A stretch of DNA of 64,000 nt from Glandiceps talaboti (lineage: Eukaryota; Hemichordata; Enteropneusta; Spengelidae), in NCBI RefSeq assembly GCF_964340395.1, contig NC_135549.1, forward strand, positions 3,141,001 through 3,205,000, written 5' to 3'. The number at the start of each line of letters is the position of its first letter. The stretch's first letter is position 1. This document shows positions 1-13,729 of the stretch, one piece after another. The notes below the pieces were generated by a model. That model did no database searches and was not told the origin of the DNA. It saw only the letters and a list, made by a program, of their open reading frames with translations. Both the position numbers and the translations under genes were made by a program.

Positions 1-1374
1 GTTTTCTGACTTCCTTTACGACATTATCAAACTGTGAAATAATATCACTGATAATGCAGTTTGGGATTTTTTGTAAAAATTCTTGCCATTTCCATTTTCT
101 ATGCAACAAGTGAGTACAATCATATCATTCTTGCCTTTGCTCAGTGGGCTGCTTTTCTTCTCCCTTTTTCACTTCTTCCTGCTTTTGTGTTGATGTTTTA
201 GTTTTCTTAGCAGTGTTGATATTTAGTTGCTGTTGAATGAGAAAATTGTACAACTCAGAAAAAAGCACAGCAATTCTTTATTAGGCAATTTCCTACAGGT
301 GATTGAATGAAGTTATTTGATGGTAAAGGTAAGGTGAACTGAACAAGGAATCTTGCAAAGTCTCGTGTAGGGTCTATGGTGTGATACATGTAGGACAAAT
401 CTACTACTTGTACTTTTTCAGCTTATTGCTACCCATACCAATGCATTAAGAGACAACTATGACTATGCTAATTAAGTGCAAAAAAGTGCCTTTTCATTTT
501 ATGTTTAAATATTGTGTCTGTGTGTTTGACACTGCACTGCCCTTGTATGCAATTTACTCTTCCTGGTTGATAACACAATGCTTACAGATTTGAAAGAACT
601 AAAAGTTTTTTGAATGCTCTACTCTCACTAGAATAGTTGACCTTTTAAAGTTCACATTGGCTGTGAATAACAAATTATTGATAAGCTGAGGTAATTCATA
701 CTTACTTTAGCAAGATTTTTCCAATTCGATGACATTTCATTGCTTGCTGGAGTCTTAGTAGAGATTATTTTCTTAGTATTGTTTTTATTGGCTTGTCGTT
801 TGTGAGCTTTATATTGTTTTTTCTTCTGGTTGGTTCTCTTTCTCCAACCACTAACTTTCAATTTCTTTTCACTCGATACCTTCTTAGAATCCTCTTTTTT
901 CACTTTGCTATTTCCTTCATGTATGCTGATTGTGTCATTAACTTTTTCAAGTTTCTTTTTGTTAAGCCTTTTCTTTTTACCTTTCAAATTCATAACACTA
1001 TTGGAATGTTTCTCAACATTAGATTTACTATCACTTATATGTTTTGATTTCTTTTTCTTCTTTTTAAACTTTTTGAGTTTTGACTTTGAAATGACACTCT
1101 GAGGAACATCACCGTTCCCATGGTTACTGTTTCCTGAAGGCTCTGTGATTTTACATTTCTTGTGTGGAGTACATTTTTCTGTTGTAAGAGTTTCACGTTG
1201 TTTTCTGTTCATATTTTTTCCATGGGAGATGTGCTTCTTTGTAAGTTTGTTTCCACCACTGTTTCCATCATTCTTTATTACACTTGGTACATTCATAATA
1301 CTGCGTTTTCTTTTCTTTGTCTTGAATTCTTCTTCACCCGGTAAGTGTTTTCTCTTCTTATTTTTCTTCTCCAT
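1..1374 (-). CDS. Lysine-rich nuclear/nucleolar protein, 5' part (possibly REXO4-like)
   Basis: The main exon runs from the start codon at 1374 down to 706 (223 codons) and ends at a good donor (AAA|GTAAGT, phase 0). It joins an exon beginning at 229 after a TTCAACAG acceptor, which adds 34 codons to a stop at 127-125. The product is dominated by Lys runs (several KKKKKK-type stretches), with Ser and Asn, typical of nucleolar proteins. Exon 1 ends in SSNWKNLAK, which recalls the NWK-x-L motif in the N-terminal tail of the REXO4/XPMC2 3'-5' exonucleases; no exonuclease domain is visible because the gene runs to or past the window edge. Downstream of the stop the same frame is open again from about 96 to 1, so the stop may be real or an extra short intron or error may lie there. 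Function is inferred from composition only. Confidence 0.55.
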
Positions 1375-1819
1375 ACTGTTGGCTTCTGATGTCTATCTAA
1401 TTATGACAAATCAGAATAAAACGACTTTGAATTTACAAGGTTTGTTTTCTTTATATATTCTTCCTTATAGTAGATTATGATTCAACTTTGTGCCCATACT
1501 CATAGTGCAATATACTACTGTACTTTAAATTACCTTATGTTAATACTGAATGTAAAATATTAATAGATCCATGGATAGATGGACTATGAAATTAAAAATA
1601 ATTGCAGTCTACAAGACCAACAACATGATACCATTGGTGGTCTGAAACAGACCACCATAGACTATTACATTGAACTAGGGAATACAAGAGAACTAGTAGT
1701 AGTAGTTGCACATGTCGGCCAGGAGAACTCTGCCAGCTGTCATACCATCTCAAAATGTAAAATGATATAGGTTTGATGATAACTGAAGTGTCACTAACAT
1801 TTAAAAACAAAAATATTAC

Positions 1820-1933
1820 CTGTATATTTACGCTATAGTTATATCTTACTTGGAACGACTGGTTCTCCACCTCGCTGCACGTTTCGTTTCTTGCCACCTT
1901 AACCTCTGACACGGAAGTATATACCGTGTCCAT
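1820..1933 (-). other. Possible 5' non-coding exon of the lysine-rich gene
   Basis: On the minus strand a stretch ends in CAG|GTAATA (donor at 1819-1818) and could splice to the acceptor CAG at 1388-1386, 11 nt upstream of the ATG at 1374. Joining them puts the short upstream reading frame (start at 1933) out of frame with the main protein, so it would be a leader exon with an upstream ORF. No transcript evidence is available; a single unspliced leader is the alternative. Confidence 0.3.
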
Positions 1934-2173
1934 GGATTGTGGGTATATTTAAAGGTCCTGAAATTGACCAATCAGAATCAATATTATAACAACAAAATTC
2001 AAATACTTACCAATCAGAGATTACCTTTCATTGTATCTCTAAGTGTGCGATTTGTAGGTTTGTTACCCATCTTCAAAATTTGAACGAGTGCATTGTTTGG
2101 GTTTGAACAAAAATTATCCCGTGTAGCGCAAATCACGGCATATCACCAGAAAAGATCAAGACAGTGATACACG
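1934..2173. promoter_or_regulatory. Compact divergent promoter region between the Lys-rich gene and FAM72
   Basis: About 240 bp separates the putative leader of the minus-strand gene from the FAM72 start codon on the plus strand. It carries no coding potential, and both genes point away from it, so it must hold the FAM72 promoter and probably a shared bidirectional one. I see no obvious TATA box at a suitable distance. Confidence 0.45.
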
Positions 2174-3417
<1,244 letters not shown>

Positions 3418-6400
3418 TCAAAGTACAAACCACTTTGAAATGCTACGATTGAGATGCTGGGCTTATGATATGCAACATAAAATTAGAAAATTAATTCCTT
3501 TGTTTCTCAAATGAATTCTTTTATCCCAGCTTTATTAATTTCAATGTCAGTAGACCCTGGAGTGACCTCGGCTTACATGGGTAGACATGATTATTTATGA
3601 TATATTTGGATTGTTTATGAAAGAGAAATTCAATAACATATTGCAGTTTTATTTTAGGGATACATTTTCAAGATTTGTTATTTTTTAATCATGGATTTAT
3701 TTCAAAGTTTTGAGGAGATACATGTCCTTGATATTACATTATACTTTTACCCTGGATACACAAAATGACTCCTTTATTCATGTACATGTAATCAGATCCT
3801 CATAATAGGATTATTTTATTTTAATGTCAATTCAATGCCAATGCATTACAGTTTCATTCATTTTAATTTGATGTGATCTTATGTTTTATGGCTACGTAAG
3901 TTGTACTTCGTTATGACAGGCAGTGTGGCTTGACTTTGAGATTTTCTTTCCAAATTTTGCACTGTTTGCATAACGAAACTGCCTAATACAAGTTACAACT
4001 CTGATCGCTATATCGTAGCAGTGATTCAAACTTGATATCTGTACTTTAATACAGGGAATTTGTTAGCAATAGATTATTTAATATATCAAATCAGAATATA
4101 TTGTACATACTGTAAATATGTGAAAGATATTAGATCAAATTCTTTTATTTTTAGATTTTATTTTGTCATCTATTACTATTAGATAGTCCATTTCTTCCTC
4201 ACAGTGTTATAGTACCACTTCTAAAGCACAATATTGAAGTGAATGCAAAGGTTGTCTTCAAATGTCAAGAACATTGAAACATATCACAATAAAGATGTTC
4301 AGTTTCCACTTATGCTCCCAAAACTCTCAAATGGAAAATCTGAAAATGTCTATACTGTAGCCTAGAATTGAACCAATGCTTAGAGGTTGTTGTATTTTCT
4401 GAATTGTAGAATAGGACAGGCTATTGAACTGTTGTTATAGTTACAGTACAATTGTACACTCGGTAGGAGATTGCAAATTGATCCTGTGTGTGGGATGGCA
4501 ATAACCCTCAGTTTATATGGGAGCATAATGTCGTCATTTATTAAACTCCTACGTAAGCCCAGACAGTTGTAGAAATGTCCTAAAACCATCCTGATATAGG
4601 ACACCTACAGAAAGTTTTTATATTTGTTTATAACTTATAAGCAGATTTTGTTGGAGTTTTGCAATGTAAGAAACTGAATTGAAAGCTTTCATTGTGGCCG
4701 TCAGTTTGAAAGGACCTTCATCTAGAAAGTATAATTTTTTTTCAAAAACCTTTAATCTTTACTTGCAACATATCTCAAGATATACAGACATATACCAATT
4801 TCTGTTCTTTTTCTCAGTACGAAAAGTGAAATCACTTTTCATTTTTATGAAAGTGGTAAAGTGTTCCACTGTTTTGATTGAACATATTTTTGTTGTTTGA
4901 GAGCATAGCAAGATGTAGTTGTCATGACCTATGACCACTGTATACATAATTTTAGTTCCCATCAATAATTAGCAGTGTGAAATAATCACACAGAATATCT
5001 ATATTTTTGTTCTACTTTGACAGTATGTCAGACACAAACAAATTGTTTTTTTGTTTGTTCCTTTCCTGTGTACTGTAAATGACTTGTTTCAATAGTATTA
5101 ATTACAATTGTATACTAAAATAAACATCAAAATTTAGAATTCTTCCAGTGTATCTTGACAGTATGAGTGAAAACAAATTATGTGGAAATGTACAGGTATG
5201 AAAAAATGAAAGTGATATCCATTTACACTTCAGCAATCAAATTACCATGTAACAATAATACAACTGTTAACAGGGAAGTAAAGATATTTATGCACTCAGA
5301 TGAGAACAAACATTCATTGACCCATTATCAATTCTTTGATTCTTCTTAACACATCTCCATTCTCCAATGATATCTGTCCATGCTATACTTGTCTGTTACA
5401 AAAAGTTGATGAATATTTATGATTTAGGTGAAAGTTTTGGCAGCTCTGCTTGTTGATAAACTGTCTCTATTTTGTTAAGATTATCACAATTCGTAAGGTC
5501 ACGTTTATTTTTGACCTAAGTGAGCTATCCCTCTCATAAGTTTGACAGGTCATGTTCTGTCCCATCATAAACAATCTGACACTGTCCCTTCTACATCCTT
5601 CCTTCAAAAACAAGGGGATATATACCAAAACCTATTACTAGCATGTAGTGCAATGCTGGCATGCAAGTGACAAACAATATCAGACACTGGTCAAATTTTA
5701 GATATCTCTTTGACGACAAAAGTTCCTACTCGGATGACCAAGAATCTTGAAATTGGAACTTTCCATAATTTCACAACTACCTCCTTATAATATGTATGCG
5801 AGTATATCATATGTAATAATCATGCTGCCATATTGGATATGCTGTTGAGCGTGAATGTGGCATTTGAAATATTGAAATTTATGATTTGTTACTTTTGGTC
5901 ATCTGAACAGGGACTATTGTAATTTGTAGTCTGAAAATTGTTAAATGAGTAGCTAAGGGGAAAACCATTTGATTGGGGGGGGGGGATTTCAACTACAACA
6001 TCAAATTTTTTTTTTCGAGAGCAGCTAGATAGCAAATTGTTTTTTGCCAAGTAGGGGTACAGCAAAATTTAAAAAAAATTAAATTTGACCTCACCATGTC
6101 GTATAACTTTATTTTTAAAATTAAATTTTCTCATAACAGGAGACATACATAATGAATGTAGCTTATTTCAAAAGTAAGAGGTAACAATGAATGTAGATTG
6201 TAAAATTGGAAAGTAGGCAGTTAAAGTTGAATAGAAGTTTGAGGGAGCCAAGTGGGGAGGATACCCCCCCCCCCCCCCCACCACACCCACACACACACAC
6301 ACACATACATAGTTAGCCAGTTATCACTGGATATTAGTGTCTCAAACTAATTTGAATATAAGAGACTCTTGTAAAGTATCATAAAGACAGTAACATTTAA

Positions 6401-7777
6401 TCATGCTCCACACTGTTGACAACATGGATGTAAATGGGAGAAAACCACCTTATACCTTATACAGCAATATCGAACACAGACAATAACAAACCTTTGTCTA
6501 CTTGCTAGTGACCTCATTTCTCTCCAAACAGCTAAGGCACTTCCTGTTTGGTTTAAACAACTTTCACTTGTTGATTTCTTGAGATACTTATACAGGGTGT
6601 GTGGGTGTGAGTCTAACTTTTAACAGGAAACACCCACGCAATGGTACATGTGCATGGCTTACATCAAACAAATAGTGCCTTCCTAGAATTTGATGTACTT
6701 ATGAAGCTGGCTACTTGCTCATGATATTAGATGGAAGTATGTATCAATAGGAAGAGAAGAACTTTGTAAACCTATTCTGTTGACAGTTGAAGCTATCACA
6801 GTCTAGATCCTATACATAGCTGGAGATGGTAACATGTATAGGAAACTAGACTAAAGCTGTCACAGTACAAGTGGGGTTTTCACTCATGGTACATGTCATT
6901 TTTTACATGCACTCTCATAACTTCAAATGCAAAATACACACCCATAGAGGTGAAACTCACAATTGGGATGTGGACACAGACAAATAATCATGTTAATTGT
7001 TGAAGCAAGACAAATCCAATAGCAAGGCTTATTTTACAGACTATAGTAAAAGCTTCTGAGCTGCAATTTTCAAAAGTATGTAAACTAATACAGGGTGGTT
7101 AAGATTGACAACATTTTGTCCTGCAACTTAAATGTTATCACTCAAAAATAAAGTTTTGGCCTCAAGAATTAAAAATCTCATTTTGCAAATTAATTATCTG
7201 CTCTGTAAAAAGAGTTTTGTGATAGAAATGTTAACTTTTTGCTTTGATATTTCTATTTTGAACTAACAAACTAATGTCTTGTCCTATCAAAGAAAAGTTT
7301 TATCCTTGTATTAAATATTTTGCTCTCAAAAATCAATTATTTATTCCACAAATTTATTGTTCCTGTGTCACCTGTGGGCCACCATAGTGATTAGATAAGT
7401 TATGATAATACTTATAATTGCCAAAGGAAAACAAAACATGTAATGAGACAGGGTAACAATGTATTGTTTACGTTTGTACCAATTTTATTATTTTCAGGAG
7501 ATCTTTGACTTGAAAACAGAAAAATAATACAGACATATACAGCAGGTCCACAGGAGAATGATGTACCATAGTAACATAATAAAAAAGTACCTGTTTATTA
7601 CAAAATACCAGGTAAAATTAATATAATCACCAACTGTGTGTTAGGTATCACATTATGGATTATCAAAATGAGTTGAAATTATCAAAAAATACTACTTTAA
7701 ATCAACATTTTACAAACGGAGTAAACATAATTGTTCTCATGATTTCTCCTACACATACTGCAGGTTTAGTTTTTTTT
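3418..7777. other. FAM72 3' UTR and intergenic DNA, no gene seen
   Basis: A canonical AATAAA at 4288-4293 is the likely FAM72 polyadenylation signal. Beyond it I find no exon-like reading frame on either strand. The stretch is AT-rich with a C run next to a short CA repeat (about 6265-6305) and an imperfect inverted repeat at 6800-6817/6834-6852. An AATAAA on the minus strand (7599-7594) probably ends the THUMPD3 transcript. Confidence 0.6.
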
Positions 7778-10700
7778 TTATTTCAATAAATTCTTAGTCC
7801 TATGCATTAAATAGATTCCAGATTGTAAGCCACCCTGGTTAATCCACAAAGTACGTCTATTTCTCCATATGTGTTTTAGTGATGATATCATCTGAAAAGA
7901 AAAAAAAAGAGAAGGAATTCAAGAAAAAACATAACTCGTATAGTGTGTAACTGCAGTCCTATTATAGTTTGGTGTTCAAAATGCAAATACACTACACATC
8001 TCAACTCTTCAGATCTGGGTATGTATGTTACAGAGTGGTAGAAGAGGTTAAATGGGACTATAGGTAACCACTAAATGTTCCCCATTATATGTAATAAGCA
8101 TTTACATGTTGTATTTATTGATCTTAATCTTATAGCTTTACTTCAATATATTGAGTCTTGCATGCAAAATGCATCTTATATTAATAAAGTTATTGAAAAT
8201 ATTGGGCCTATCATTGAAATATTGCACATCTAATTAAGCAGATTCAAGTCATATTTATGCCAAACAATTTTTATTTCCTGGTGGTTTCGACCACAGTGAT
8301 TATTTGTCTACACGAAATTTAGACATTGGGTAGCACACAGAAGTGCATGAAGTTTCACATATACCATACTGAGTCATGTTAGCACCCTCGCTCGAGCAAG
8401 GGCCCAGTACTTTCATTTCAGTAAGCTTTTTATTGTAAAGATTTGAGTCAACAGCCAAGCACATCCTCTCCATTGTCCAGTATTCAATACTGCTGCCAAG
8501 ATATTACCCATGTAAAGTTTTAGGTACTGACTAAAGTTTAGAAACTCAGCTTGTGTCACTTTAAGGTGACTGACTTTTAATTTGAACCTCTTACTTATTT
8601 CCCCATCAAGTGCATTTGATACAACAAAGTCGTTCAGCAAGATTTGAACCACACCTATACCCTGGTCTGCCAAGTCATACTAATGGGTACTTGGTAGGAT
8701 GTCATTGTTATGGAGTGGATTTATTCCAAAGATTGTATGCTCCCTGGGGAGTTGAGACGGTGTCAAAAGTTACACTGTTATGCCTTAGACAACCGACATA
8801 TCTGATTTATATGTCTATACAATGTTGTAAACCACAGGCCTCTTTATGGCACCTTCCTAAACGTACCCACTAAGAGGTATTTTTTTTCTCATTGCGACAG
8901 CAGAAAAAGTGTACTCTGTCTTGCTACAATGAGGTCTTTACCAAGGATAATTATTGTACAACACTATGAGCCTGACTTCATTGTTTAAAATCTCTTTATC
9001 AAAGTGAACGTTATACAAATATATGTTACCTTGGCCATACACTTTTTATCTTGTGTAAGGAGAACTGCTCTACCAGTATTTTCTCTACACACTCTAGCCA
9101 TCTCTACCATACCATTCCTATACAAGTCCCAGTTCTTCATCCTAGAACCACTCCTGAAATTCATACAGTATATAGATTTATAGGTAATGGAAAACCCTAA
9201 TTTTGTACCAACAAAAGTTTAACATTTTCTCACAATTTATACAATTGTTTGAATACTTTTGGTTTGACTATAAATTTCATAACAACATATCCATGATTTC
9301 AGTAATAGCAATTAATGGTTATACTTAGATAGATCAAAAACTGGTTTACACTATTAATTTCAGCATTTTCAATATCCCAATCATCGGTATTCCAGGTAAT
9401 ACACAAACAACTAGTCAAAGGGGAAGGATACCTTTTGAATTCACTATGTTTAATAACAATTTGGATGTTAAATAAGATAAAACGTGTCAGTTTCATTCAT
9501 TTTCACTTATCAGTACAGAGTTGGCAGATAGACCATTCAAAAATCTACATTTCAGGGCTCAAATTAACTTCTTCCTATGGTGGTCCAAGTGGACTACCAT
9601 TTTCAGAAATCGGTAGCCCAAAGATGGATTCATGAACTGAAAACAGAGGACCTCCATTAAAAATATATGTTATGAAATACTTCCATGTATGTAAAACCTG
9701 TCTTCTAAATCCCCACACTATCAGAAGTATCTTGAGCTGAGCTACCAGCTGCAAATTATGGTAGCCCCATAACAAGACTTGATATTCTGTGGATACGATA
9801 CTACTACAAATATCGTACTAGATTTGAGTACAGCACCTACCTTTTACCAAATGGCTGGAAAACAAAAGAGAAACGCTGATTACTATAGAATACATTCCTG
9901 CCTTCATTTTTTGGCTATCTTTTTATTTTCAGCTACTCCTTATTCTGATGAAAGTGCTTTCTTTCAAGATTTTTCTCATTGATTTACTAGCACTGGCTAC
10001 ACCAATCTGATTAAAATCCGACATCTACATCGGATTTTAATCAGATTGTGGCTACACTAAATGGCTAATGATTTCCATTGAAAATTGTGTTCCTGGAAAA
10101 GAAAACCACATGAACACAATTTGAGGAAATTATCTAGCTAAGCATACTATTCTGATGGCAAACAATGTATATAAATATGTTTAAATACTACTTACTGGGA
10201 CAACAAGAACTAGTTTTAAAATCACAATAAGTGTGTCTTCAATTACACTAATGCAAAATAATCTCTAGTCTTGTAATAAGACCACAGATCTACACTCAAA
10301 ATGTTAGTGAACAAAAGCTGAAGGTTGACAGTACCTCTGTTCACAGTCCCTATTGGACCTATAGCCACTTTTACAAGTCGGCACAATTGCTTGAGGGTTT
10401 AGCAGCTGGACTATGTAATCTCTTGTGAGCCACCAATTTTGTGTTTCCCTATACCTTACTATGTGGTGAGTCTGGTGACTCACAATAAAATCATTTCTTT
10501 ATCATGTTGATCCACAACAAAAAACATTGTCCTTTATTAGAAGGAACATACACAATGCTGTATTTAGTAACCAAATGATACAAATGCTTTCAATTTAGTA
10601 TGTATTGGAAATAGTCTTATCATAAACTTTTTTTTGGAAATGATTTACCTTGTACCTGTTTGATACCTTTATAGCAAAATATCTGGTACTTACCAAATCT

Positions 10701-11291
10701 GTCACAAACACGTCAACAGAATTTGTTTTCAGAGGTAAATTGCATATATCCCATTGTACGATATCTGTTTTTACTGGTAAACTGAAATTTAACAAAAATA
10801 TTCAGATTTAAAGAAATGGTTACTTGTATCAGTTTTTTTTCAAGGTTTGTCTCACTAAAGTACATTTTTCCAATTCAAAAAAAATAAACCCAATGCCAAA
10901 TGAACACAAACTCTCTGTGAAGATATTAATTTGTGTACCTTTTGAATTATACATGTTGTAAATACATGGAACTCGACTTTAGTAACACACACCAACATTT
11001 TGACTCACCTGTTCTGTTTCATTCTCCTTTCATTGATAGCTTCAATATTCTTAAATGAAAGTGAACATGGATATTCATCTATATCCCCACAAAGATGAAA
11101 ACTTTCAGACCAACATAAAGAACCCTGAAAAGAAAAAAATAGACAAGTTCAACAATCTTTTAATACTCTAAAAATGTATTAGATTGTTATACAAAGGTGA
11201 AAAGCCTGCATAATAAATGTTAGATCAAACTATCATCATCAATTTAAAAAAAACTTAGTGGAAATCAGTTTGAAAACTTCATATTAGTACT

Positions 11292-11331
<40 letters not shown>

Positions 11332-13345
11332 GGCGGATAGACAGACAGACAGACAGATAGACAGACGGACAGACAGACAGACAGATAGACAGATAGACAG
11401 ATAGACAGATAGACAGACATACACAGAGACAGACATTGATGGAAAAACTTACAGCGATCTTAATGGATATGTTATCATTATATTGTCTTCACATGACTGA
11501 CCCTACACCAATCTATTACATTCTATGAAATCACCAAAACACTAAATACTGAAAGTTACAATACCTCAATTGGTATAGCTCCGGTACCACACATTGGATC
11601 ACATACTACATCCCCAGGCTGAATCTCACCTAGCCTGCAAAGGAATTTGTTTTATCCAATCAAAGTCAGAATACTTTTACATGTTGTGAGTATACCATCT
11701 TGTTATAAAGTCTTATTAATCATTGGTATTATTAAATCATAAATGAAAGAATTGAAGAAATTTGAAGAATCACCTCTATCATTTGACAACATGAAAAAGT
11801 TATAATTATGACAAGTTTCAAAGTGTGCACTTAGGTTGAAAGAGATACTGTAAACCTAGATATATTCACTACTAGAAAATTTGACGATTTTACAGTTTTC
11901 AGCTAGCTTTCAAAGACTAATTTTTACTAGTTACAAGAAGGCATTTTCGTCACAACTTATTTTCATATTTTTGTTTTTCAGTAAATCTTTAGCGAAAATT
12001 TCCAGGTTTACAGTATACAGCTGCTAATCAGTGATATGTGATAATGGAAAGGTTTCCTAGATCTTACCTCATCATCATGTATGCAAGTGTAGCTTTCAGT
12101 GTTGTTGATCCAAAGTGTGTTATATTCCTCCTGTGCATACTCTCCCTAGTCAGTGAAATGCCAACCTGAATATCATTATCTAATATATTCAGTAACACTT
12201 CAATATCAGCATTTGACAAATCAACACGCCACTTGAAGTTATCATTTATACTACCACCAAATTGACAGGCAGCTTCAGGAGACGAAAAACTGTGCTTTTT
12301 ACCAACTCTATGACAGGTAACACGAAATGTAGGCATTGATGATGGTTCTAGTTTACTACATTCCTCTACAGTGGCAGCTACATTCTTCTCATAGTGACTA
12401 TATGCCTTCCAGAAGGCAAGGGCATTTAACCAGTCAATTTCTGTCACCAAACTTATCAGCGATTTCATATCAGCCTCCTACAAAGATAATAAAATAACTC
12501 TTGATATATAGCAGAAGTGTGAACAATGAATGTTATAGATGAATATGTGATAATATGACAAAACCCTATGATGAGTGAGCACAAGTGTGACAATGATATA
12601 CTTGAGGTATTATCATGAATGCTTGCAATGTTCTCTGCATCTATATTTACACTTGTAAGCAAGGCGAGTCAAACTGCAGCAGAAAACACTGCAAGCACAG
12701 GTGCAAATATACCTGAGTACCACATTGATATGCACACATTATCTGTTATCATTTCACATTTAATCCCAAACAGCAAAATTCTATAAAAATCATACTGCGC
12801 AATAACAAAATTAAATATGAAAAGACTCATTTGAATATGCAAATTATGTTTTCAGTTTTGCACTGCAAAATGGCATTAGTATGTGTGTGCACCAATACAA
12901 TTAGTCACTGGAGACTCTTCATTGTCTATAGTTCAGACACAATAATATTTACTTGACCTGAAAAGAGCTACTATTCTGAGTATCCACTTTTTATAAATTC
13001 AAGAAAAATGATGTCATCTTACCTTTTCACCCATGAAGCCATAGTCTTTCAGCTCTTTGACTACAACAAACAGGTTCTCCACCCCTCGAAGTGAGTCTAA
13101 CTGCAATATTAAAGACAAAAATGTCTAAATGCTATTACCTATATATTATTGCTATAAACAGATAACCTTGTATGGGTTTCCAAAAAACTTATAAAATTTG
13201 ATTCTACATAATTATAATCATTACCTTGACTGATCAAGAAACAATCTTCTTGATCAATCCCTTCTTATGACTTACTAAAAACAGTTGTTTATATTGTGGA
13301 AGATGATGATGATGATGATGATGATGGTGATGGTGGTGGTGGTGG

Positions 13346-13382
<37 letters not shown>

Positions 13383-13729
13383 GAAATAAACAAAAACAAA
13401 TAAACAAGTGGACAACAAAGCGTTTGTGAGTGTTAAATATATTTTCTTTGCTCTTGACTTGTTTGTTCATATGTTTGTTTAACTTTTGTTATGATGATTT
13501 TAAGATTTACCTTCGGAACATCTTGATGAAGGAGATCAAAATACATTCTCCCTCTCCCTGGCCTGCCTTCCACGGAGAGTTTCTCTTTGCATTCGTCACA
13601 AGCAAGCTTCTCAAGTCCTGTTGGAACTGTCGCTCCGACGGTAGCTACTGGGGATATCGAAGTGTCATGTGAAATACTTGCAGGCTCTGCAGACTTGGCT
13701 GTCACGTTTCCTTCTGTAGGGGCTGCCAT
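7778..13729 (-). CDS. THUMPD3: THUMPD3, tRNA guanosine N2-methyltransferase, complete, nine exons, 410 aa
   Basis: Exons (minus strand): 13729-13511, 13100-13023, 12477-12068, 11634-11565, 11124-11009, 10781-10694, 9854-9841, 9153-9030, 7891-7778; all join in phase through GT-AG introns. In vertebrates THUMPD3 with TRMT112 makes N2-methylguanosine at tRNA positions 6 and 7. Visible are an ATVPTGLEKLACDE start of the THUMP region, the FRVTCHRVGKKHSF and RRNITHFG blocks (exon 3), the SAM-binding DPMCGTGAIP (about residues 248-257), VQWDICNLPL, the catalytic-loop DLPFG (326-330), the NTGRAVLLTQD strand, and a WRN/LWINQGGL end. At 410 residues it is about 100 shorter than human because the Lys-rich loop in the THUMP region is missing. 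The start before MAAPTEG has a good context; an in-frame ATG lies 12 codons upstream. Confidence 0.95.
8637..8790 (+). repeat. Diverged fragment of the tRNA-type SINE seen at 37837-38202
   Basis: Within the last THUMPD3 intron this segment shares blocks in the same order with the middle of the SINE at 37837: GCAAGATTTGAACCAC, a 'CTTGGTAGGATGT' block, and 'GATTGTATGCTCCCTGGGGA'. The tRNA-like head and the 3' tail are missing, so it is an old truncated copy. Confidence 0.7.
9841..9854 (-). other. THUMPD3: THUMPD3 exon 7, a 14-nt microexon coding PFGK
   Basis: Between exon 6, which ends in VTDL at 10694, and exon 8, which starts in mid-codon at 9153, the only sequence that restores frame and the family motif is a 14-nt exon. 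On the minus strand it reads CCATTTGGTAAAAG, flanked by TTTTCCAG and GTAGGTGC. Joined, the junctions read DL-PFGK-R-SGSRMKNW, matching the family DLPFGKR block. The four codons include three residues of the catalytic motif IV. Confidence 0.9.
9994..10057. mobile_element. 46-bp palindromic MITE-like insertion with perfect 9-bp flanking repeats
   Basis: Two 19-bp arms, 10003-10021 (CAATCTGATTAAAATCCGA) and 10030-10048, are perfect reverse complements around an 8-nt spacer. They are flanked on both sides by the identical 9-mer TGGCTACAC (9994-10002 and 10049-10057), which is what a target-site duplication looks like. It sits in the THUMPD3 intron between exon 6 and the microexon. A 9-bp duplication would fit Mutator-like transposases, but family assignment is inference. 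Confidence 0.75.
11291..11435. repeat. (GACA)n/(GATA)n microsatellite in THUMPD3 intron 4
   Basis: Tandem GACA units with scattered GATA variants run for about 145 bp between the exons at 11565 and 11124. Simple repeat, no coding potential. Confidence 0.95.
13301..13378. repeat. (GAT)n trinucleotide repeat with a central (GGT)n block, THUMPD3 intron 1
   Basis: About 78 bp of GAT/GGT triplets. On the minus strand it reads as a run of His codons (ATC/ACC shifted frame gives CAT/CAC), which makes a spurious reading frame; it lies inside the intron between 13511 and 13100. Confidence 0.95.

Noticed and set aside
793-1480. Phe/Leu-rich plus-strand frames near the left edge
   Set aside because: Antisense of the Lys-rich exon on the minus strand (AAA/AAG read as TTT/CTT).
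6800-6852. Short inverted repeat
   Set aside because: Arms of 18-19 bp with mismatches and no flanking duplication; within what AT-rich DNA yields by chance.
9563-9760. Segment with GGGCTCAAATTAAC and two 'GGTAGCCC' motifs, recalling a dispersed repeat
   Set aside because: No second copy in the window and no terminal structure, so it cannot be supported here.
11291-11435. CRISPR-like array
   Set aside because: Four-base tandem repeats without spacers in an animal genome; it is a microsatellite.
13234-13470. Reading frame with a run of about 25 His residues on the minus strand
   Set aside because: It is the translation of the (GAT)n repeat inside THUMPD3 intron 1.
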